A stretch of 64,000 nucleotides of DNA from the NCBI GenBank assembly GCA_023382535.1, contig JAHDWA010000017.1, positions 1 to 64,000 of the forward strand, written 5' to 3'. The notes below the pieces were generated by a model. That model was not told the DNA's origin, did not search any database, and was given only the letters and a program-made list of their open reading frames with translations. This DNA comes from Anaerolineae bacterium (lineage in GTDB: Bacteria > Chloroflexota > Anaerolineae > 4572-78 > J111). Position numbers and translations under genes: made by a program. Of this stretch, positions 44,492 to 54,597 are shown piece after piece. Numbering within the stretch: position 1 is the first letter of the stretch; each line of letters opens with the position of its first letter.

Positions 44492-44520
44492 AGAATAACA
44501 TGGATTTGGAACGGTGTCAA
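44492..44520 (-). promoter_or_regulatory. Promoter of the LacI-family gene
   Basis: On the minus strand a perfect TTGACA (44520-44515), 17-base spacer and TATTCT (44497-44492), directly upstream of the operator. Confidence 0.7.
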
Positions 44521-44609
44521 TATCAAACCGGCGAGAGAATCTGTTCCAATTTTAGGTAGACCGCAGAGGTACGCTTCGCGAAATCCTATGCGCTCTTTCC
44601 AAGTTGGAA

Positions 44610-44638
44610 TTGCTGAATTGAAGTACGGATATTAGAAT
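44610..44638 (+). promoter_or_regulatory. Possible promoter of glgX
   Basis: TTGCTG (44610-44615), 17-base spacer, TAGAAT (44633-44638), 48 bases before the ATG. A moderate match only. Confidence 0.3.
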
Positions 44639-44686
44639 TGTACCCGGCTGGAATGATTTACCCTGGCTATAAAAGGAGCAGCGCCC

Positions 44687-46765
44687 ATGTTTGACTGGAC
44701 AGAAAGACTTAGAACTGTCGAACCCTGGGAGATGACCGAAGGGGTTTCAGCGCCCCTGGGGGTAACCTGGCTGGAAGAGCACCGGGCTTACAATTTTGCC
44801 CTCTACTCGCGCTATGCCACCGGGGTAACGCTGCTGTTCTACACCGAACAGAACCCGGTAACGCCGGTTTATCAATACCGGCTTAACCACCTCGCCAACA
44901 AAACCGGTCCGGTCTGGCACTGCTGGCTGCCGGCGGCCGCGCTGAACGGCGCGACCCTGTACGCCTACCGGGTGGAGGGGCCAAACGACCCGGCCCTGGG
45001 CCACCGCTTTGACCCGCAGAAAATTTTGCTTGATCCCTACGCCTCGGCGGTCTTTTTTCCGCCCAATTACAGCCGCGCTGCCTGCACCCACCCCGGTCCT
45101 ACCGACGGCCAGGCGCCGCTGGGCGTTCTCCCCGGGCAGCAGACTTCCTTCGATTGGGATAAAAATCCTGCTCCCCGCCACACCTACGATACTATTATTT
45201 ACGAACTGCACGTCAAAGGCTTTACGGCGCGGGCCAACTCGGGGGTCAGCCCGGAAAAGCGGGGGACTTTCGCCGGGCTGGTCGAAAAAATTCCTTACTT
45301 GCAGGAGCTGGGAGTCACGGTGGTCGAGTTGCTGCCTGTTCACCAGTTTGACCCCCAGGAGGGCAATTACTGGGGCTATATGACCCTCAACTTCTTTGCC
45401 CCTCATCACGAATACGTCCACGGCGAGGCGCAGGAGGAGTTCCGCACGATGGTCAACGCTTTTCATCGGGCTGGGATAGAGGTCTGGCTTGATGTCGTCT
45501 ATAACCACACTAGCGAAGGCAACGAAGCCGGGCCGACCTACTGCTATCGGGGCCTGGACAACCACAGCTACTACCTGCTCGACCCCTACCTGGGCACTTA
45601 CCTCAACGATACCGGCTGCGGCAACACTCTGCGCTGTCCCCATCTGGCCGTGCGCGGTCTCATCATGCGCAGCCTGACCTTTTGGGCAGAGCAGATGCAT
45701 GTGGATGGTTTTCGTTTTGATCTGGCCTCGATTTTCTCCCGCAACAATGACGGCTCGGTAAATTACGTGGACCCGCCCCTGATCGCCGAAATCAGTTTTC
45801 TGGCCAATGAAGTGGACGTACGCCTGGTGGCCGAAGCCTGGGATATTGGCAGTTACCAGCTTGGGCGCGGCTTTCCCGGCGTCAACTGGCTGCAATGGAA
45901 CGGTAAGTTCCGCGACGATGTCCGCGCTTTTGTCAAAGGTGATCCGGGCTATGTCGGCGCGTTGATGAGCCGGCTCTACGGCAGCGATGACCTCTTCCCT
46001 GACGACCTCTTCGACGCCTACCGGCCCTATCAGAGCGTCAATTTTCTGACCGCCCATGATGGTTTCTGTCTCTACGACTTAGTGGCCTACAATACCAAAC
46101 ACAACGAGGTCAACGGCCACAACAACACCGACGGTACGGACGACAACCGGAGTTGGAACTGCGGCTGGGAGGGCGACGAAGGCGCGCCGGCAGAGGTGCT
46201 GGCGCTGCGCCGCCGCCAGGTGAAGAATTTCTGCGCCCTGCTGCTGCTGGCTAACGGCATGCCGATGATCGTCGCCGGGGATGAGTTCATGAACACGCAG
46301 CGGGGCAACAACAATCCCTATAATCAGGACAACGAGATCACCTGGCTGGATTGGGAGCTGCACGAGAAAAACAGGGAAATTTTCCGCTTCTTCAAAACGA
46401 TGATCGCCTTGCGCAAAGCTCACCCCTCGATTGGGCGCAGCCGCTTCTGGCGCGAGGATGTCCGCTGGTACGGCCCCGGCGGCCCGCCTGACCTCAATTA
46501 CCATTCGCACACCCTGGCTTACTTTCTAAGTGGGGCATCGCAGCGAGACGACGATTTGTATGTTATGATTAATGCTTATTGGGGAGATTTACGCTTCACC
46601 GTTCAGGAAGGCCGCCCCGAGGAATGGCTGCGGGTGGTAGACACCAGCCTGCCCAGCCCGGAAGACATTGCCGAGCCGGGGCAGGAAACGCGGCTCGACA
46701 GACTCGACTACCTGGTCAGGGCCAGGTCGGTGGTTGTCTTACGCCGGCAGCGGAGCGGAGGCTGA
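44687..46765 (+). CDS. glgX: Glycogen debranching enzyme, isoamylase type (GH13_11)
   Basis: 692 residues, ATG at 44687 after AAAGGAG. An N-terminal CBM48 domain (residues ~25-130, [19 protein letters not shown]) precedes the GH13 barrel. Catalytic residues: nucleophile Asp345 in GFRFDLAS, acid/base Glu383 in LVAEAWD and Asp458 in LTAHDGF; the first conserved region is [12 protein letters not shown]. The sequence [20 protein letters not shown] is typical of GlgX. It hydrolyses alpha-1,6 branches of glycogen. Its 3' end overlaps the convergent kinase gene by 27 bases. Confidence 0.92.
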   Translation: MFDWTERLRTVEPWEMTEGVSAPLGVTWLEEHRAYNFALYSRYATGVTLLFYTEQNPVTPVYQYRLNHLANKTGPVWHCWLPAAALNGATLYAYRVEGPNDPALGHRFDPQKILLDPYASAVFFPPNYSRAACTHPGPTDGQAPLGVLPGQQTSFDWDKNPAPRHTYDTIIYELHVKGFTARANSGVSPEKRGTFAGLVEKIPYLQELGVTVVELLPVHQFDPQEGNYWGYMTLNFFAPHHEYVHGEAQEEFRTMVNAFHRAGIEVWLDVVYNHTSEGNEAGPTYCYRGLDNHSYYLLDPYLGTYLNDTGCGNTLRCPHLAVRGLIMRSLTFWAEQMHVDGFRFDLASIFSRNNDGSVNYVDPPLIAEISFLANEVDVRLVAEAWDIGSYQLGRGFPGVNWLQWNGKFRDDVRAFVKGDPGYVGALMSRLYGSDDLFPDDLFDAYRPYQSVNFLTAHDGFCLYDLVAYNTKHNEVNGHNNTDGTDDNRSWNCGWEGDEGAPAEVLALRRRQVKNFCALLLLANGMPMIVAGDEFMNTQRGNNNPYNQDNEITWLDWELHEKNREIFRFFKTMIALRKAHPSIGRSRFWREDVRWYGPGGPPDLNYHSHTLAYFLSGASQRDDDLYVMINAYWGDLRFTVQEGRPEEWLRVVDTSLPSPEDIAEPGQETRLDRLDYLVRARSVVVLRRQRSGG

Positions 46766-48289
46766 AATTGGCAGGCTGAACCAAAACGTCGAGCCTTGGC
46801 CGGGGGTGGACTCGACGCCAATTTCGCCCTGGTGCGCTTCGATAATTTTTTTACAGATAGCCAGGCCCAGCCCCGTTGATCTTTCACCGCCGGTTGGTCT
46901 GGAGCTGGTTTTTCCAAAGTTCTTAAAAAGGTACTGCATCTCATCCGGCTTGATCCCCGGCCCCTGATCTTTTACTCCCACCCAAATCTGTGCACCGCGC
47001 TGCTCGACGCTAACCTCGATCTTTGTGCCCGGTTCAGAGTATTTAATGGCATTATCAATAAAATTAGAAACAACCTGGCCGATTTTCGCCGGGTCGCAGG
47101 AGCAGGTCAGCTCGTCCGGGGCTAATCGCTCGCTCAGAGTAATTGCCTTTTTGTTAGCAATATAGGTGTAATCACCCACGTGCGTCCGTAGAAGCTGGTT
47201 CAGATTGACCGGTTCTATCACCAAAGAAATCTGGCCCAATTCAATGGAGGTGATGTCCAGCAGGTTGTTAAGCAAGGTAAACATGCGTACTACCGTTGAA
47301 TTAATGCTGGTTAAATATTTGCTTAAACTTTCAGGATCAATCGTGGTTACATCATCCAGCAATACTTCTGAAAATCCCTTCAATAAGGCCAGGGGGCTGC
47401 GCAGTTCGTGCGCCACCACCCCCAGCAAGAGGCTGCGCTGGCTGATATCGCGAATCACACTAATTATTTGGACCGGTTGGCTGTCTATTTGCAGAAAAAC
47501 GGCGGCAATCTCCGTCCAAACGCCTTTCCCTGATTTGTGGCGCAGCAACTGCTCCAAACGCATCTCGTTCTGACCTGCCTGGAGTGCGGCGGCTTGTCTC
47601 TGGACAAAGGCATTGAAACCAGCTTCTTCGAGGTACAAAATCGGCAGTGTCTGGCCTAACAGTTCTTCTGGCTGATAACCAAAAATCTGGCAGACGGCTT
47701 GATTAACGTACTCAATCCGATACTCGGGCAATTTGATGCTAAAAACGGCATCGGCCATGGTGTTGGTCAGATTAGTTAAGAATTCCTGGGAGTCACGCAG
47801 CGATTGAGTCCGCTCGGCCACCCGCTGTTCCAGCTCCCGCCGGTAGGCTTCATTTTCTTTTTCCAGGCGCTCTTTTTCAAGGGCCAGCCGCCGATGTTCT
47901 ACCGCGCGAGCCAGGGTTGCCAACAGTTCATCTTTATGAACGGGTTTAGCCAAATAATCATACGCGCCCAGACGAATGGCTTCGGCGGCCGTTTCATAAC
48001 TGGGAGCGCCGGTCATGATGATGACCGGCGTATTGGGGTAATGCTGGCGCATCCACTTCAGGGCGTGCAGGCCGCTTCCAGCCGCCAGAATGATGTCGCA
48101 CAGAACGGCATCACATTCGGTCATGTGGGTGATAAAATCTTCGTAGCTGTAGGTTAGCAAAACCTTGTAACCAGCCCCTTCCAGACGGATTTGCAGCAGC
48201 TCGCGGATGGTTGCATCGTCGTCCAGAACGGCAATTGTAGGTTGCCCCACCTTATCAACACGAGAAGAGAGGGGCGGAGGTGTGGTCAT
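46739..48289 (-). CDS. Receiver-PAS-histidine kinase
   Basis: 516 residues from the ATG at 48289, preceded by AGGAG; an earlier in-frame start at 48340 lacks one. Receiver domain first (Asp65 in [10 protein letters not shown], Lys in YLAKPV), then a coiled-coil linker (~130-170), PAS (~170-285), HisKA with His294 in [10 protein letters not shown], and HATPase_c with N box [22 protein letters not shown] and [11 protein letters not shown]. There are no membrane helices, so it is a cytosolic kinase driven through its own receiver or PAS domain. No response regulator is next to it. Confidence 0.88.
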   Translation of the reverse strand: MTTPPPLSSRVDKVGQPTIAVLDDDATIRELLQIRLEGAGYKVLLTYSYEDFITHMTECDAVLCDIILAAGSGLHALKWMRQHYPNTPVIIMTGAPSYETAAEAIRLGAYDYLAKPVHKDELLATLARAVEHRRLALEKERLEKENEAYRRELEQRVAERTQSLRDSQEFLTNLTNTMADAVFSIKLPEYRIEYVNQAVCQIFGYQPEELLGQTLPILYLEEAGFNAFVQRQAAALQAGQNEMRLEQLLRHKSGKGVWTEIAAVFLQIDSQPVQIISVIRDISQRSLLLGVVAHELRSPLALLKGFSEVLLDDVTTIDPESLSKYLTSINSTVVRMFTLLNNLLDITSIELGQISLVIEPVNLNQLLRTHVGDYTYIANKKAITLSERLAPDELTCSCDPAKIGQVVSNFIDNAIKYSEPGTKIEVSVEQRGAQIWVGVKDQGPGIKPDEMQYLFKNFGKTSSRPTGGERSTGLGLAICKKIIEAHQGEIGVESTPGQGSTFWFSLPISASAPLPA

Positions 48290-48336
48290 GATTCGGTCTC
48301 CTGTGGAGCGTTTCGAAAACCATAAATACTCCCGCG

Positions 48337-48373
48337 TCATCTTGTTCCCAAACTTAGTTTGGGAACAAGATGA
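48337..48373. repeat. Perfect 16-base inverted repeat upstream of the kinase gene
   Basis: Arms 48337-48352 and 48358-48373 around the five-base loop CTTAG, 48 bases upstream of the kinase start. The right half (TTTGGGAACAAGATGA) is partly repeated 20 bases further on as TTTGGGCACGAGATTC. Confidence 0.7.
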
Positions 48374-48418
48374 TAGTACTGTTTGGGCACGAGATTCAAT
48401 ATGGTTGGCGTCAACACT

Positions 48419-48447
48419 AAAAAAAAATCCAGCTTATTGAGGCTGGA
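48419..48447 (-). terminator. Intrinsic terminator of tRNA-Arg
   Basis: On the minus strand a TCCAGC/GCTGGA stem (48447-48442 with 48433-48428) is followed by a run of nine T bases, about 55 bases after the tRNA 3' end. Confidence 0.75.
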
Positions 48448-48500
48448 CTTCTGGATCATTATGATACCGTGGCGAGTCGGGGTTGAAACCCTTTAAATTA

Positions 48501-48574
48501 TACCTCCGGAGGGATTTGAACCCCCAACCCTCAGTTCCGAAGACTGATGCTCTATCCAATTGAGCTACGGAGGC
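48501..48574 (-). tRNA. trnR: tRNA-Arg (anticodon UCG)
   Basis: Minus-strand cloverleaf: acceptor GCCTCCG/CGGAGGT (the first pair is G-U), D stem GCTC/GAGC, anticodon stem TCAGT/ACTGA with loop CTTCGGA (anticodon TCG, 48540-48538), T stem GGGGG/CCCTC with TTCAAAT. The discriminator is A; CCA is not encoded. Confidence 0.93.
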
Positions 48575-48592
48575 AAATTGTTACTGGCTTTT

Positions 48593-48620
48593 ATTATACT
48601 ATACCGGGCTTTTATGTCAA
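48593..48620 (-). promoter_or_regulatory. Consensus promoter of tRNA-Arg
   Basis: Perfect TTGACA (48620-48615) and perfect TATAAT (48598-48593) with a 16-base spacer, reading into the tRNA that starts at 48574. Confidence 0.85.
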
Positions 48621-48634
48621 AACCTTACGAGGTG

Positions 48635-48675
48635 GCGAAGCGCAGGGCAAGTTGAAAACTTGCCCTGCGCTTCGC
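48635..48675. repeat. Perfect 19-base-pair hairpin between small gene and tRNA-Arg promoter
   Basis: Arms 48635-48653 and 48657-48675 around GAA (TGAAA if the last pair is open). It lies ten bases after the stop of the small unknown gene. There is no T run, so it is not a standard terminator, but it may insulate the pyk operon from the tRNA unit. Confidence 0.75.
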
Positions 48676-48684
48676 CTGCCTCTC

Positions 48685-49047
48685 TCAATGCTTCATCGAA
48701 ACAAGATTCTTCTTGACCAACTCCCCGTGAGCACGCTTGGCCACAGTCAGATCAGGGGCTGCATCAAGCATAGTCTGTAAGGTTTTGCCCGCTGCCGCCC
48801 AATTCGGTCCATTGTTCATATAAGTGTGCAGCAAATAACCATCAGGGCACTCATAAATATCGTAGCAGTTAACGTCCCGGCCAAATCCGTGCCCTTCGAC
48901 GATCCGCTGCCCTGCAAAGCTGATTTGATCGCCTTCAACGGCGTTAATCGTGCTAACTTTTTGAATGGCCTGTTTAACTTGCTCGGCTGAGTCGCCCTCC
49001 AAGATAATCAATCCTTTGCCCCGGCGGGCCGCTTCTATTCTTTCCAT
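48685..49047 (-). CDS. Small protein of unknown function
   Basis: 120 residues, ATG at 49047, only 13 bases after the membrane-protein gene and so probably in the pyk operon. It has no signal peptide or membrane segment. The part IEAARRGKGLIILEGDSAEQVKQAIQKV looks like an alpha/beta unit, and the C-terminal half is rich in Asn, Asp and Tyr (CYDIYECPDGYLLHTYM). I do not recognise a family. The ribosome site is weak. Confidence 0.5.
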   Translation of the reverse strand: MERIEAARRGKGLIILEGDSAEQVKQAIQKVSTINAVEGDQISFAGQRIVEGHGFGRDVNCYDIYECPDGYLLHTYMNNGPNWAAAGKTLQTMLDAAPDLTVAKRAHGELVKKNLVSMKH

Positions 49048-49060
49048 CGTGAAATCTTTC

Positions 49061-49519
49061 TTAGATAGATAATGTGATATGCGCTTTCTTATGCTGCCGC
49101 TGAAACCAGATCAAGCCTCCCACTGCTCCTAACCCGGCAATAAGGGCCAGGTTCAGGAGGCTGCAAAAAGAGTTAGCGGTGAGGGTGGTTTGCCAATACT
49201 CGCTGGTATCGGGAACCTGGGCAAAGCCCCACTCTTTAAAAACCGTGGGCAAATCTGTCCAATTTGTGACCAGGACAGCGTTAACCACTGTCGCCAACAT
49301 TTGGCCTAACAGGGCCGCAAAACCGGTCATGGCGCCCGCAATAGCCCCTCGCCCCAGGCTGGCTTCTACATTAGGCGGTGTATCAAAACGATTGGCCAGA
49401 TAGCCGATGCCAATACCCAAGAGCGGGGTAAAGCACAGGGTACAAAAAGGCGAGATAAGGGTAATGCTGGTTATATAAATAAACCCAATGACGGCCCCAA
49501 TCAGTCCGGCTTTAAGCAT
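49061..49519 (-). CDS. Small four-helix membrane protein of unknown function
   Basis: 152 residues from the ATG at 49519, which overlaps the stop of pyruvate kinase by eight bases; longer readings would run deep into pyk. Hydrophobic segments at residues ~1-20, 22-40, 55-85 and 115-140, with a CTLCFTP pair of cysteines after the first helix and a Lys/His-rich end. Gly-rich helix faces (GRGAIAGAMTGFAAL) are like those of DUF-type membrane proteins. Function unknown. Confidence 0.55.
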   Translation of the reverse strand: MLKAGLIGAVIGFIYITSITLISPFCTLCFTPLLGIGIGYLANRFDTPPNVEASLGRGAIAGAMTGFAALLGQMLATVVNAVLVTNWTDLPTVFKEWGFAQVPDTSEYWQTTLTANSFCSLLNLALIAGLGAVGGLIWFQRQHKKAHITLSI

Positions 49520-50993
49520 CAACCGCCTCGTCGCCCGTAATTTCGTTACTGATTTGCTCAACTTTAAGCATATTGGTTCGCCCGGCTGTGCCATAAGGCG
49601 TGCCGGCTGTAATCACAATGGTCTCGCCGAGCGCAGCAACGCCTCGCTTGAGGACCTGCTCAAAGGCCAATTTAACCATGTGATTGGTATTTTGAATATC
49701 CTCCACCAGATCACTCTCGACTCCCCAGGTCAGAGCCAGCCGGCACCGGGTGGCAGGGTGAGATGTTAGGGCCAGCACCGGAATTTCCGGCCGGTGACAG
49801 GTGACCCGGCGGGCCGTGGCGCCGGTGGTGGTATGGATCACGATAGCTTTGGCGGCAATAGATTCGGCCACCACCTGGCTGGCATAAGCCACATTCGCGT
49901 CAATACCCCGGGGTGAATCCACGCCCGGCCAGCCGGGCAATTCGCCGCTCAGGCAGGCTCGTTCGGTGCGGACGGCAATGGTGGCCATGGTGGCCACCGT
50001 TTCGGCGGGGTATTTGCCAATGGCCGTTTCGCCGGAAAGCATCAGGGCATCGGTGCCATCCAGAATGGCGTTAGCCACATCGGTCGCTTCGGCGCGCGTC
50101 GGCTTGTGCCGCTCGATCATTGATTCCAGCATTTGGGTGGCCGTAATTACCGGAGTGGCCGCATTGCGGCAGGCCGCGATGATCCGCTTTTGGGCAATAG
50201 GCACGTCCTGGATGCTCATCTCCAGGGCCAGGTCGCCCCGAGCGACCATAACCCCATAGGCTTCGGCGACAATCGCCTCGATGTCGTTCAGAGCGCCTTT
50301 TTTCTCGATCTTGGCAATAACCGGGATTTTGGCCCCTTCACCGGCCAAATAGGCATTGAGCTGGCGCACATCACTGGCGGACTGGACAAAAGAAAGGGCC
50401 AGGAAATCCAACTGCTGGGCAATCGCAAAATCAATATCGGCGTAATCTTTTTTGGTAATTGAAGGCAGGCTGACCCGCAGCCCCGGCAGGTTGATGCCGC
50501 GGTGGCTGGAGAGGGTTCCCCCTTGCACCACCCGGCAGACCACATCGCCGCTGTCTTTTACTCTTTCGACTTTTAATTCCAGGTTGCCGTCATCAAGCAG
50601 AAGCAGGCTGCCGGCCCGGACGTCGCCGGCCAGTTGAGAAAAGCTGACTGAAATCCGGGTCGGCGTTCCGATGACCGGCTGGGGTGTCAGCATCACCTTC
50701 TGGCCTGTCGTCAATTCAATCGAGCCGTTTTCCATTTCCCCCACCCGAATCCGGGGGCCGCGTAAATCACCTAAAATGGCCAGCGGTACGTTCATCTCGT
50801 CGCTTAAGCGGCGGACCCGCTCAATTACGGGAGCCAACGTCTCCGGCCGGCCGTGCGAGAAGTTGAGGCGTACCACATCCAACCCGGCCAGAATCATCTG
50901 GCGCAGAGTTTCCTCACCAGTGCTGGCCGGTCCCAGGGTGGCCACAATTTTTGTTCGCTTTTGCGGGCGATGCCCCTCAATCTTAATTGTCAT
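49512..50993 (-). CDS. pyk: Pyruvate kinase
   Basis: 493 residues, ATG at 50993. The barrel carries TKIVATLGPAS and DVVRLNFSHG at the start, MVARGDLALEM, and the signature PVITATQMLESMI followed by PTRAEATDVANAILDG. The B domain lies at ~70-170, and the C-terminal domain with TTGATARRV is complete. It makes pyruvate and ATP from phosphoenolpyruvate. A TATAAT on the minus strand at 51020-51025 may be its -10. Confidence 0.95.
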   Translation of the reverse strand: MTIKIEGHRPQKRTKIVATLGPASTGEETLRQMILAGLDVVRLNFSHGRPETLAPVIERVRRLSDEMNVPLAILGDLRGPRIRVGEMENGSIELTTGQKVMLTPQPVIGTPTRISVSFSQLAGDVRAGSLLLLDDGNLELKVERVKDSGDVVCRVVQGGTLSSHRGINLPGLRVSLPSITKKDYADIDFAIAQQLDFLALSFVQSASDVRQLNAYLAGEGAKIPVIAKIEKKGALNDIEAIVAEAYGVMVARGDLALEMSIQDVPIAQKRIIAACRNAATPVITATQMLESMIERHKPTRAEATDVANAILDGTDALMLSGETAIGKYPAETVATMATIAVRTERACLSGELPGWPGVDSPRGIDANVAYASQVVAESIAAKAIVIHTTTGATARRVTCHRPEIPVLALTSHPATRCRLALTWGVESDLVEDIQNTNHMVKLAFEQVLKRGVAALGETIVITAGTPYGTAGRTNMLKVEQISNEITGDEAVDA

Positions 50994-51066
50994 ACAACTT
51001 CTTTCACCTGTTTTGGGTCATTATAATAACATTAAGCGAGACGATTTGCAACGCCGTTCGACAGGA

Positions 51067-51095
51067 TTGACGGTCTAAGCTTTCCATGCTAAATT
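51067..51095 (+). promoter_or_regulatory. Promoter of the pyrophosphatase gene
   Basis: TTGACG (51067-51072), 17-base spacer, TAAATT (51090-51095), 48 bases before the ATG at 51143. Confidence 0.5.
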
Positions 51096-51142
51096 TTGGT
51101 ATCAAAACTTATTGAGTTCTTTTTCAAGAGAAAGTTATCCTC

Positions 51143-51688
51143 ATGATAAATCTGTGGCGCGAGTTGGAGTCTGGCCCCAATAGTCCGGATGTGATTTACG
51201 TGATTGTCGAAATTCCCAAAGGTTCACGCAATAAATACGAATACGGCAAAGAGATTGGGGTCATCAAGTTAGACCGTGTCCTCTTTTCATCTCTGCACTA
51301 TCCCGGCGATTACGGCTTTATCCCCCGGACCATGTATGACGACGGCGACCCGTTGGATGTGCTGGTCATGGTCAATGAGCCGACCTTTCCCGGCTGCATT
51401 ATCGAAGCCCGGCCGATTGGTTTATTCAAAATGCTGGATCAAGGCGTTCCCGATGACAAAGTTCTGGCCGTACCGGCTCGTGATCCTATTTTTGACGATT
51501 ACCAGGATATTAAAGATATTCCGCAACACTTTCTCAAGGAAGTCGCCCACTTTTTTGAGGTCTACAAAGACCTGGAAGGTAAGCGGGCCAAACCTGTGGG
51601 CTGGGAACCGGCCCTGGTGGCCAAAACCGAGATTAACCGCTCCATCGCCCTTTATCGGGAAAAGTATATCCGGGGGATGCGGATATAG
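51143..51688 (+). CDS. ppa: Inorganic pyrophosphatase, family I
   Basis: 181 residues, ATG at 51143. The soluble family I fold is shown by [31 protein letters not shown] and DPLDVLVMV, which contain the metal-binding acidic residues, and by [12 protein letters not shown]. It drives biosynthetic reactions by hydrolysing pyrophosphate. It is divergent from pyk across a 149-base region. Confidence 0.95.
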   Translation: MINLWRELESGPNSPDVIYVIVEIPKGSRNKYEYGKEIGVIKLDRVLFSSLHYPGDYGFIPRTMYDDGDPLDVLVMVNEPTFPGCIIEARPIGLFKMLDQGVPDDKVLAVPARDPIFDDYQDIKDIPQHFLKEVAHFFEVYKDLEGKRAKPVGWEPALVAKTEINRSIALYREKYIRGMRI

Positions 51689-51765
51689 GTTCTCAAGAAA
51701 GTTTTTACGGGGTGTTGGCATGCTACTGAGTCATTATCAACGCAACACCGCTATATAAAACTCCC

Positions 51766-52563
51766 ATGTTTCTAAAACAACTGCTTAGAATTGGTTCTGG
51801 AATTGATCTTCATCGAAAGGTACAACGGCTGGTCGTGCCCTGTTTGTTGGTGGCTGCTACCCTGGCCTGCGTGACCAATACGCCGGTAGCCCAACGTTCC
51901 ACCCCCCGCCCGACGCGCACGCCTTTACCGACCTTTACGATAACGCCTATCCCGCCCACGGCTACGCCCGTGCCGACCAGCACCGATACGCCTATTCCAA
52001 CCGATACGCCCATCCCCACCGACACCCCACTGCCCCCAACGGCTACCCCCGTTCCTACCGACACCCCGCTGCCGACTCAACCGCCCCCGCCCCCACCGAC
52101 CCAGCCGCCACCGCCCCCGCCGACCGATACGCCTGTCCCCGCGCCTGCCCCCGCCCCGGCTCCAGCCAATACTTCGCCGGTAGCCACACCTGTTAACACC
52201 CCTGAACCGGGTACGCCCCCCGGCCGGTACGAAGTTGCAAACACGGATGAAGACACTGATTGTGCCAATGTTGGCGTGAGAGGCCAGGTCAGAGAAAAGG
52301 ATACCGATAATCCGGTCCAGTATGTCACGATTGAGGTGAGAGGCGACGACGATAAGTACAAAGGCCCTTACATTGGCAGAACCGACCAGGAGGGCAAGTA
52401 CGGCATCTTTATTGGCGGTTTAGAGGACGATGTAGATGGAGTTGAATTTGAAGCCAAGGTGGTGGGCGCCGGGGTAGAATCAGAAGATAGCCCTAACTGG
52501 ACCGTCAGTGACGACTGTGATGATGGCATCCAGATCTACGAAATCAACTGGGATAAAAAGTAG
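51766..52563 (+). CDS. Surface lipoprotein with Thr/Pro-rich stalk
   Basis: 265 residues, ATG at 51766. A signal peptide with lipobox VAATLAC (Cys ~35) is followed by ~110 residues of Thr/Pro-rich sequence made of TPxPTxTP-like units and then poly-Pro and Ala-Pro runs; this stalk is a typical trait of Chloroflexota surface proteins. The C-terminal ~110 residues are an acidic beta-rich domain with [20 protein letters not shown] and [13 protein letters not shown], which resembles a carboxypeptidase-regulatory-like or Cna-B-type fold. The role is probably display of that domain at the surface; the ligand is unknown. The dcd gene follows by ten bases. Confidence 0.65.
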   Translation: MFLKQLLRIGSGIDLHRKVQRLVVPCLLVAATLACVTNTPVAQRSTPRPTRTPLPTFTITPIPPTATPVPTSTDTPIPTDTPIPTDTPLPPTATPVPTDTPLPTQPPPPPPTQPPPPPPTDTPVPAPAPAPAPANTSPVATPVNTPEPGTPPGRYEVANTDEDTDCANVGVRGQVREKDTDNPVQYVTIEVRGDDDKYKGPYIGRTDQEGKYGIFIGGLEDDVDGVEFEAKVVGAGVESEDSPNWTVSDDCDDGIQIYEINWDKK

Positions 52564-52573
52564 GAGATTTTTT

Positions 52574-53131
52574 ATGAGTATCAAACCCGATCATTGGATT
52601 GAAAAGATGGCGCGGGAGTATGGCATGATCGAGCCGTTTGAGTCGAGCCAGGTCAGGGAGGGGGTTATTTCCTTCGGCGTCTCTTCCTACGGCTACGATA
52701 TCCGGGTGGCCGACGAGTTCAAGATTTTTACCAATGTCAATACCACCGTCGTAGATCCCAAGCGGTTTGACAACCGCTCTTTTGTCGAGTTTAAAGGCGA
52801 TATTTGCACCATTCCACCCAACTCCTTTGCCCTGGCCCAGACGGTCGAGTACTTTCGCATTCCCCGCGACGTGCTGACCCTGTGCGTGGGCAAGTCAACC
52901 TACGCCCGCTGCGGCATCATCGTCAACGTCACCCCTTTTGAGCCGGAATGGGAAGGCTTTGTCACTCTGGAAATTTCCAACACCACCCCCCTGCCGGCCC
53001 GCATCTACGCCAACGAGGGCATTGCCCAGGTCATCTTCTTCCAGGCCGACGAACCCTGCCGCACCTCCTACGCCGACAAGAAGGGCAAGTACCAGAAACA
53101 GGTGGGCATTACGCTGCCCAAGGTGGGTTAA
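52574..53131 (+). CDS. dcd: dCTP deaminase
   Basis: 185 residues from the ATG at 52574, with AGGAG seven bases ahead; a start at 52508 would lie inside the lipoprotein gene. Signatures: [25 protein letters not shown], the catalytic Glu in [16 protein letters not shown] and [11 protein letters not shown]. The enzyme produces dUTP (or dUMP in bifunctional forms) for thymidylate synthesis. Confidence 0.93.
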   Translation: MSIKPDHWIEKMAREYGMIEPFESSQVREGVISFGVSSYGYDIRVADEFKIFTNVNTTVVDPKRFDNRSFVEFKGDICTIPPNSFALAQTVEYFRIPRDVLTLCVGKSTYARCGIIVNVTPFEPEWEGFVTLEISNTTPLPARIYANEGIAQVIFFQADEPCRTSYADKKGKYQKQVGITLPKVG

Positions 53132-53148
53132 AAAAACCAGGACCAGAC

Positions 53149-53171
53149 CCCTCCCCCTCTCAGGGGGAGGG
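53149..53171. repeat. Nine-base-pair hairpin between convergent dcd and sbcD
   Basis: CCCTCCCCC and GGGGGAGGG around TCTCA, with flanking GACC/GGTCC symmetry. Its place between convergent genes suggests a bidirectional transcript end. Confidence 0.55.
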
Positions 53172-53197
53172 TTAGGGTGGGGGTCCGGCGGTCCGCT

Positions 53198-54430
53198 TCA
53201 CTCTTCCCTGAAAATAGCTTCCGCATACCGTAACAACTGCGCTTTCCGTTCCTCCGGCACTCCTTTGGAGTCCAGGTAACGTTCCAGCGCCTCCTGGGGG
53301 GTCAGCTCCTCGGCGGAAATGCCGCCCAGCCGATGGCGCTGGGGCCGGTCAATATCACGCACAATGCTGGCGACATAGCTGGCTCCACGCAGCGCCTGGC
53401 GCATCGGCTTCTCGTCGAGCAGAATTTCCTCGGCCTCGGTGGCCTTGACGATGACCCGCACGATGGCTCCCTCCACGGGATGCTGCTCCAGCTCGTCCAA
53501 AATGGCGGTCATCGGTTCCGCCTGCTGCCGCACGTCCATGCGAATGGTCACAAAGCGGCGGGCCTCCACCGGCACAAACTCCCACTCGGCGCGGCCTCGC
53601 TCCAGCTCGACCATCACAAAGCCTTTGCGCTCCCCTTCTTCGCCAAAATCAATCCGTTCCAGGCTGCCGGGATAGACAATCGGCGGGTGCTGGCCGTTGT
53701 TTAGCTCCTGATGCTTGTGGATGTGACCCAGGGCCACGTAATCCCAGGCCGGGTCGGCCAGCAGGCTTTTCATGACCACCACATCCCGGCCAATCATCAC
53801 GCTCTGCTCGCTGCCATGCTTGGCCCCGCTCACCGACAGATGGGCCGTCAATACGGCGGGGATGTCCGGCTGTTCCTGGACCTCGGCGGCCAGGTCGGCC
53901 AGGTTTTCACCCAGAATCCGGCCCAGTTCCATATCCAGGTCCTCCAGGGTCAGGTTTTGATACTGCTCCCGCGCCAGCAGCCGGCTGCGCTGGGGATAAG
54001 GTACGGTCGCCACTTGCAGCGGCTGGCCCCGCCGGCAGGTAACTTGGTGGACCTGCTCCCGGTCGGCCACAATGACCCCCGGCACGTCCAGCACCCCAAA
54101 AATCTCCAGGCTGCTGGCCGCCCGGTCAGCCGTAGCCATATCGTGGTTGCCGACCAGCAGGATGACCGGGACGCCTTCCCCGGCCAGGCGCTTGATGCGC
54201 CGGGCAAACTCCCGCTGGAAGGTAGGATTGGGCCGCTGGTTTTTGTAGGCATCGCCGGCAAAGATGCAGACATCCACCTCTCGCTCCAGGGCCATGTCAA
54301 TCACCTGGCTCAAGCGGCGCAAGAAATCAACTACCCGGCTATTTAAGCCCGATTTCGGATCGAGCCGGCCGTAATTTTCCATGCCGATGTGGATATCGGC
54401 CAGGTGCAGTAAATTAATAGATTGCCCCAT
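53198..54430 (-). CDS. sbcD: SbcD/Mre11-type DNA repair nuclease
   Basis: 410 residues, ATG at 54430 after AAGGACC. Metallophosphoesterase motifs are complete: LADIHIG, FAGDAYKN, LVGNHDM, LTAHLSVSGA and LGHIHKHQ. The capping domain follows (residues ~290-360). It acts with the SbcC/Rad50 ATPase on DNA ends; no sbcC gene is adjacent here. Confidence 0.88.
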   Translation of the reverse strand: MGQSINLLHLADIHIGMENYGRLDPKSGLNSRVVDFLRRLSQVIDMALEREVDVCIFAGDAYKNQRPNPTFQREFARRIKRLAGEGVPVILLVGNHDMATADRAASSLEIFGVLDVPGVIVADREQVHQVTCRRGQPLQVATVPYPQRSRLLAREQYQNLTLEDLDMELGRILGENLADLAAEVQEQPDIPAVLTAHLSVSGAKHGSEQSVMIGRDVVVMKSLLADPAWDYVALGHIHKHQELNNGQHPPIVYPGSLERIDFGEEGERKGFVMVELERGRAEWEFVPVEARRFVTIRMDVRQQAEPMTAILDELEQHPVEGAIVRVIVKATEAEEILLDEKPMRQALRGASYVASIVRDIDRPQRHRLGGISAEELTPQEALERYLDSKGVPEERKAQLLRYAEAIFREE

Positions 54431-54597
54431 CTACGGTCCTTCTAATGACACATTTGTTCTGAGTATCAAACATGATGCTCTATGCTTTGATTTTGCGCAA
54501 ACTTGAAGAGGCAGGTATGTTTTAGGATAAATCGTTAATTTGTCCAAAGGGGGGCAAGCTAACAGCTTGTCCTACGAGGTTTAACCAAGGAGGAACG

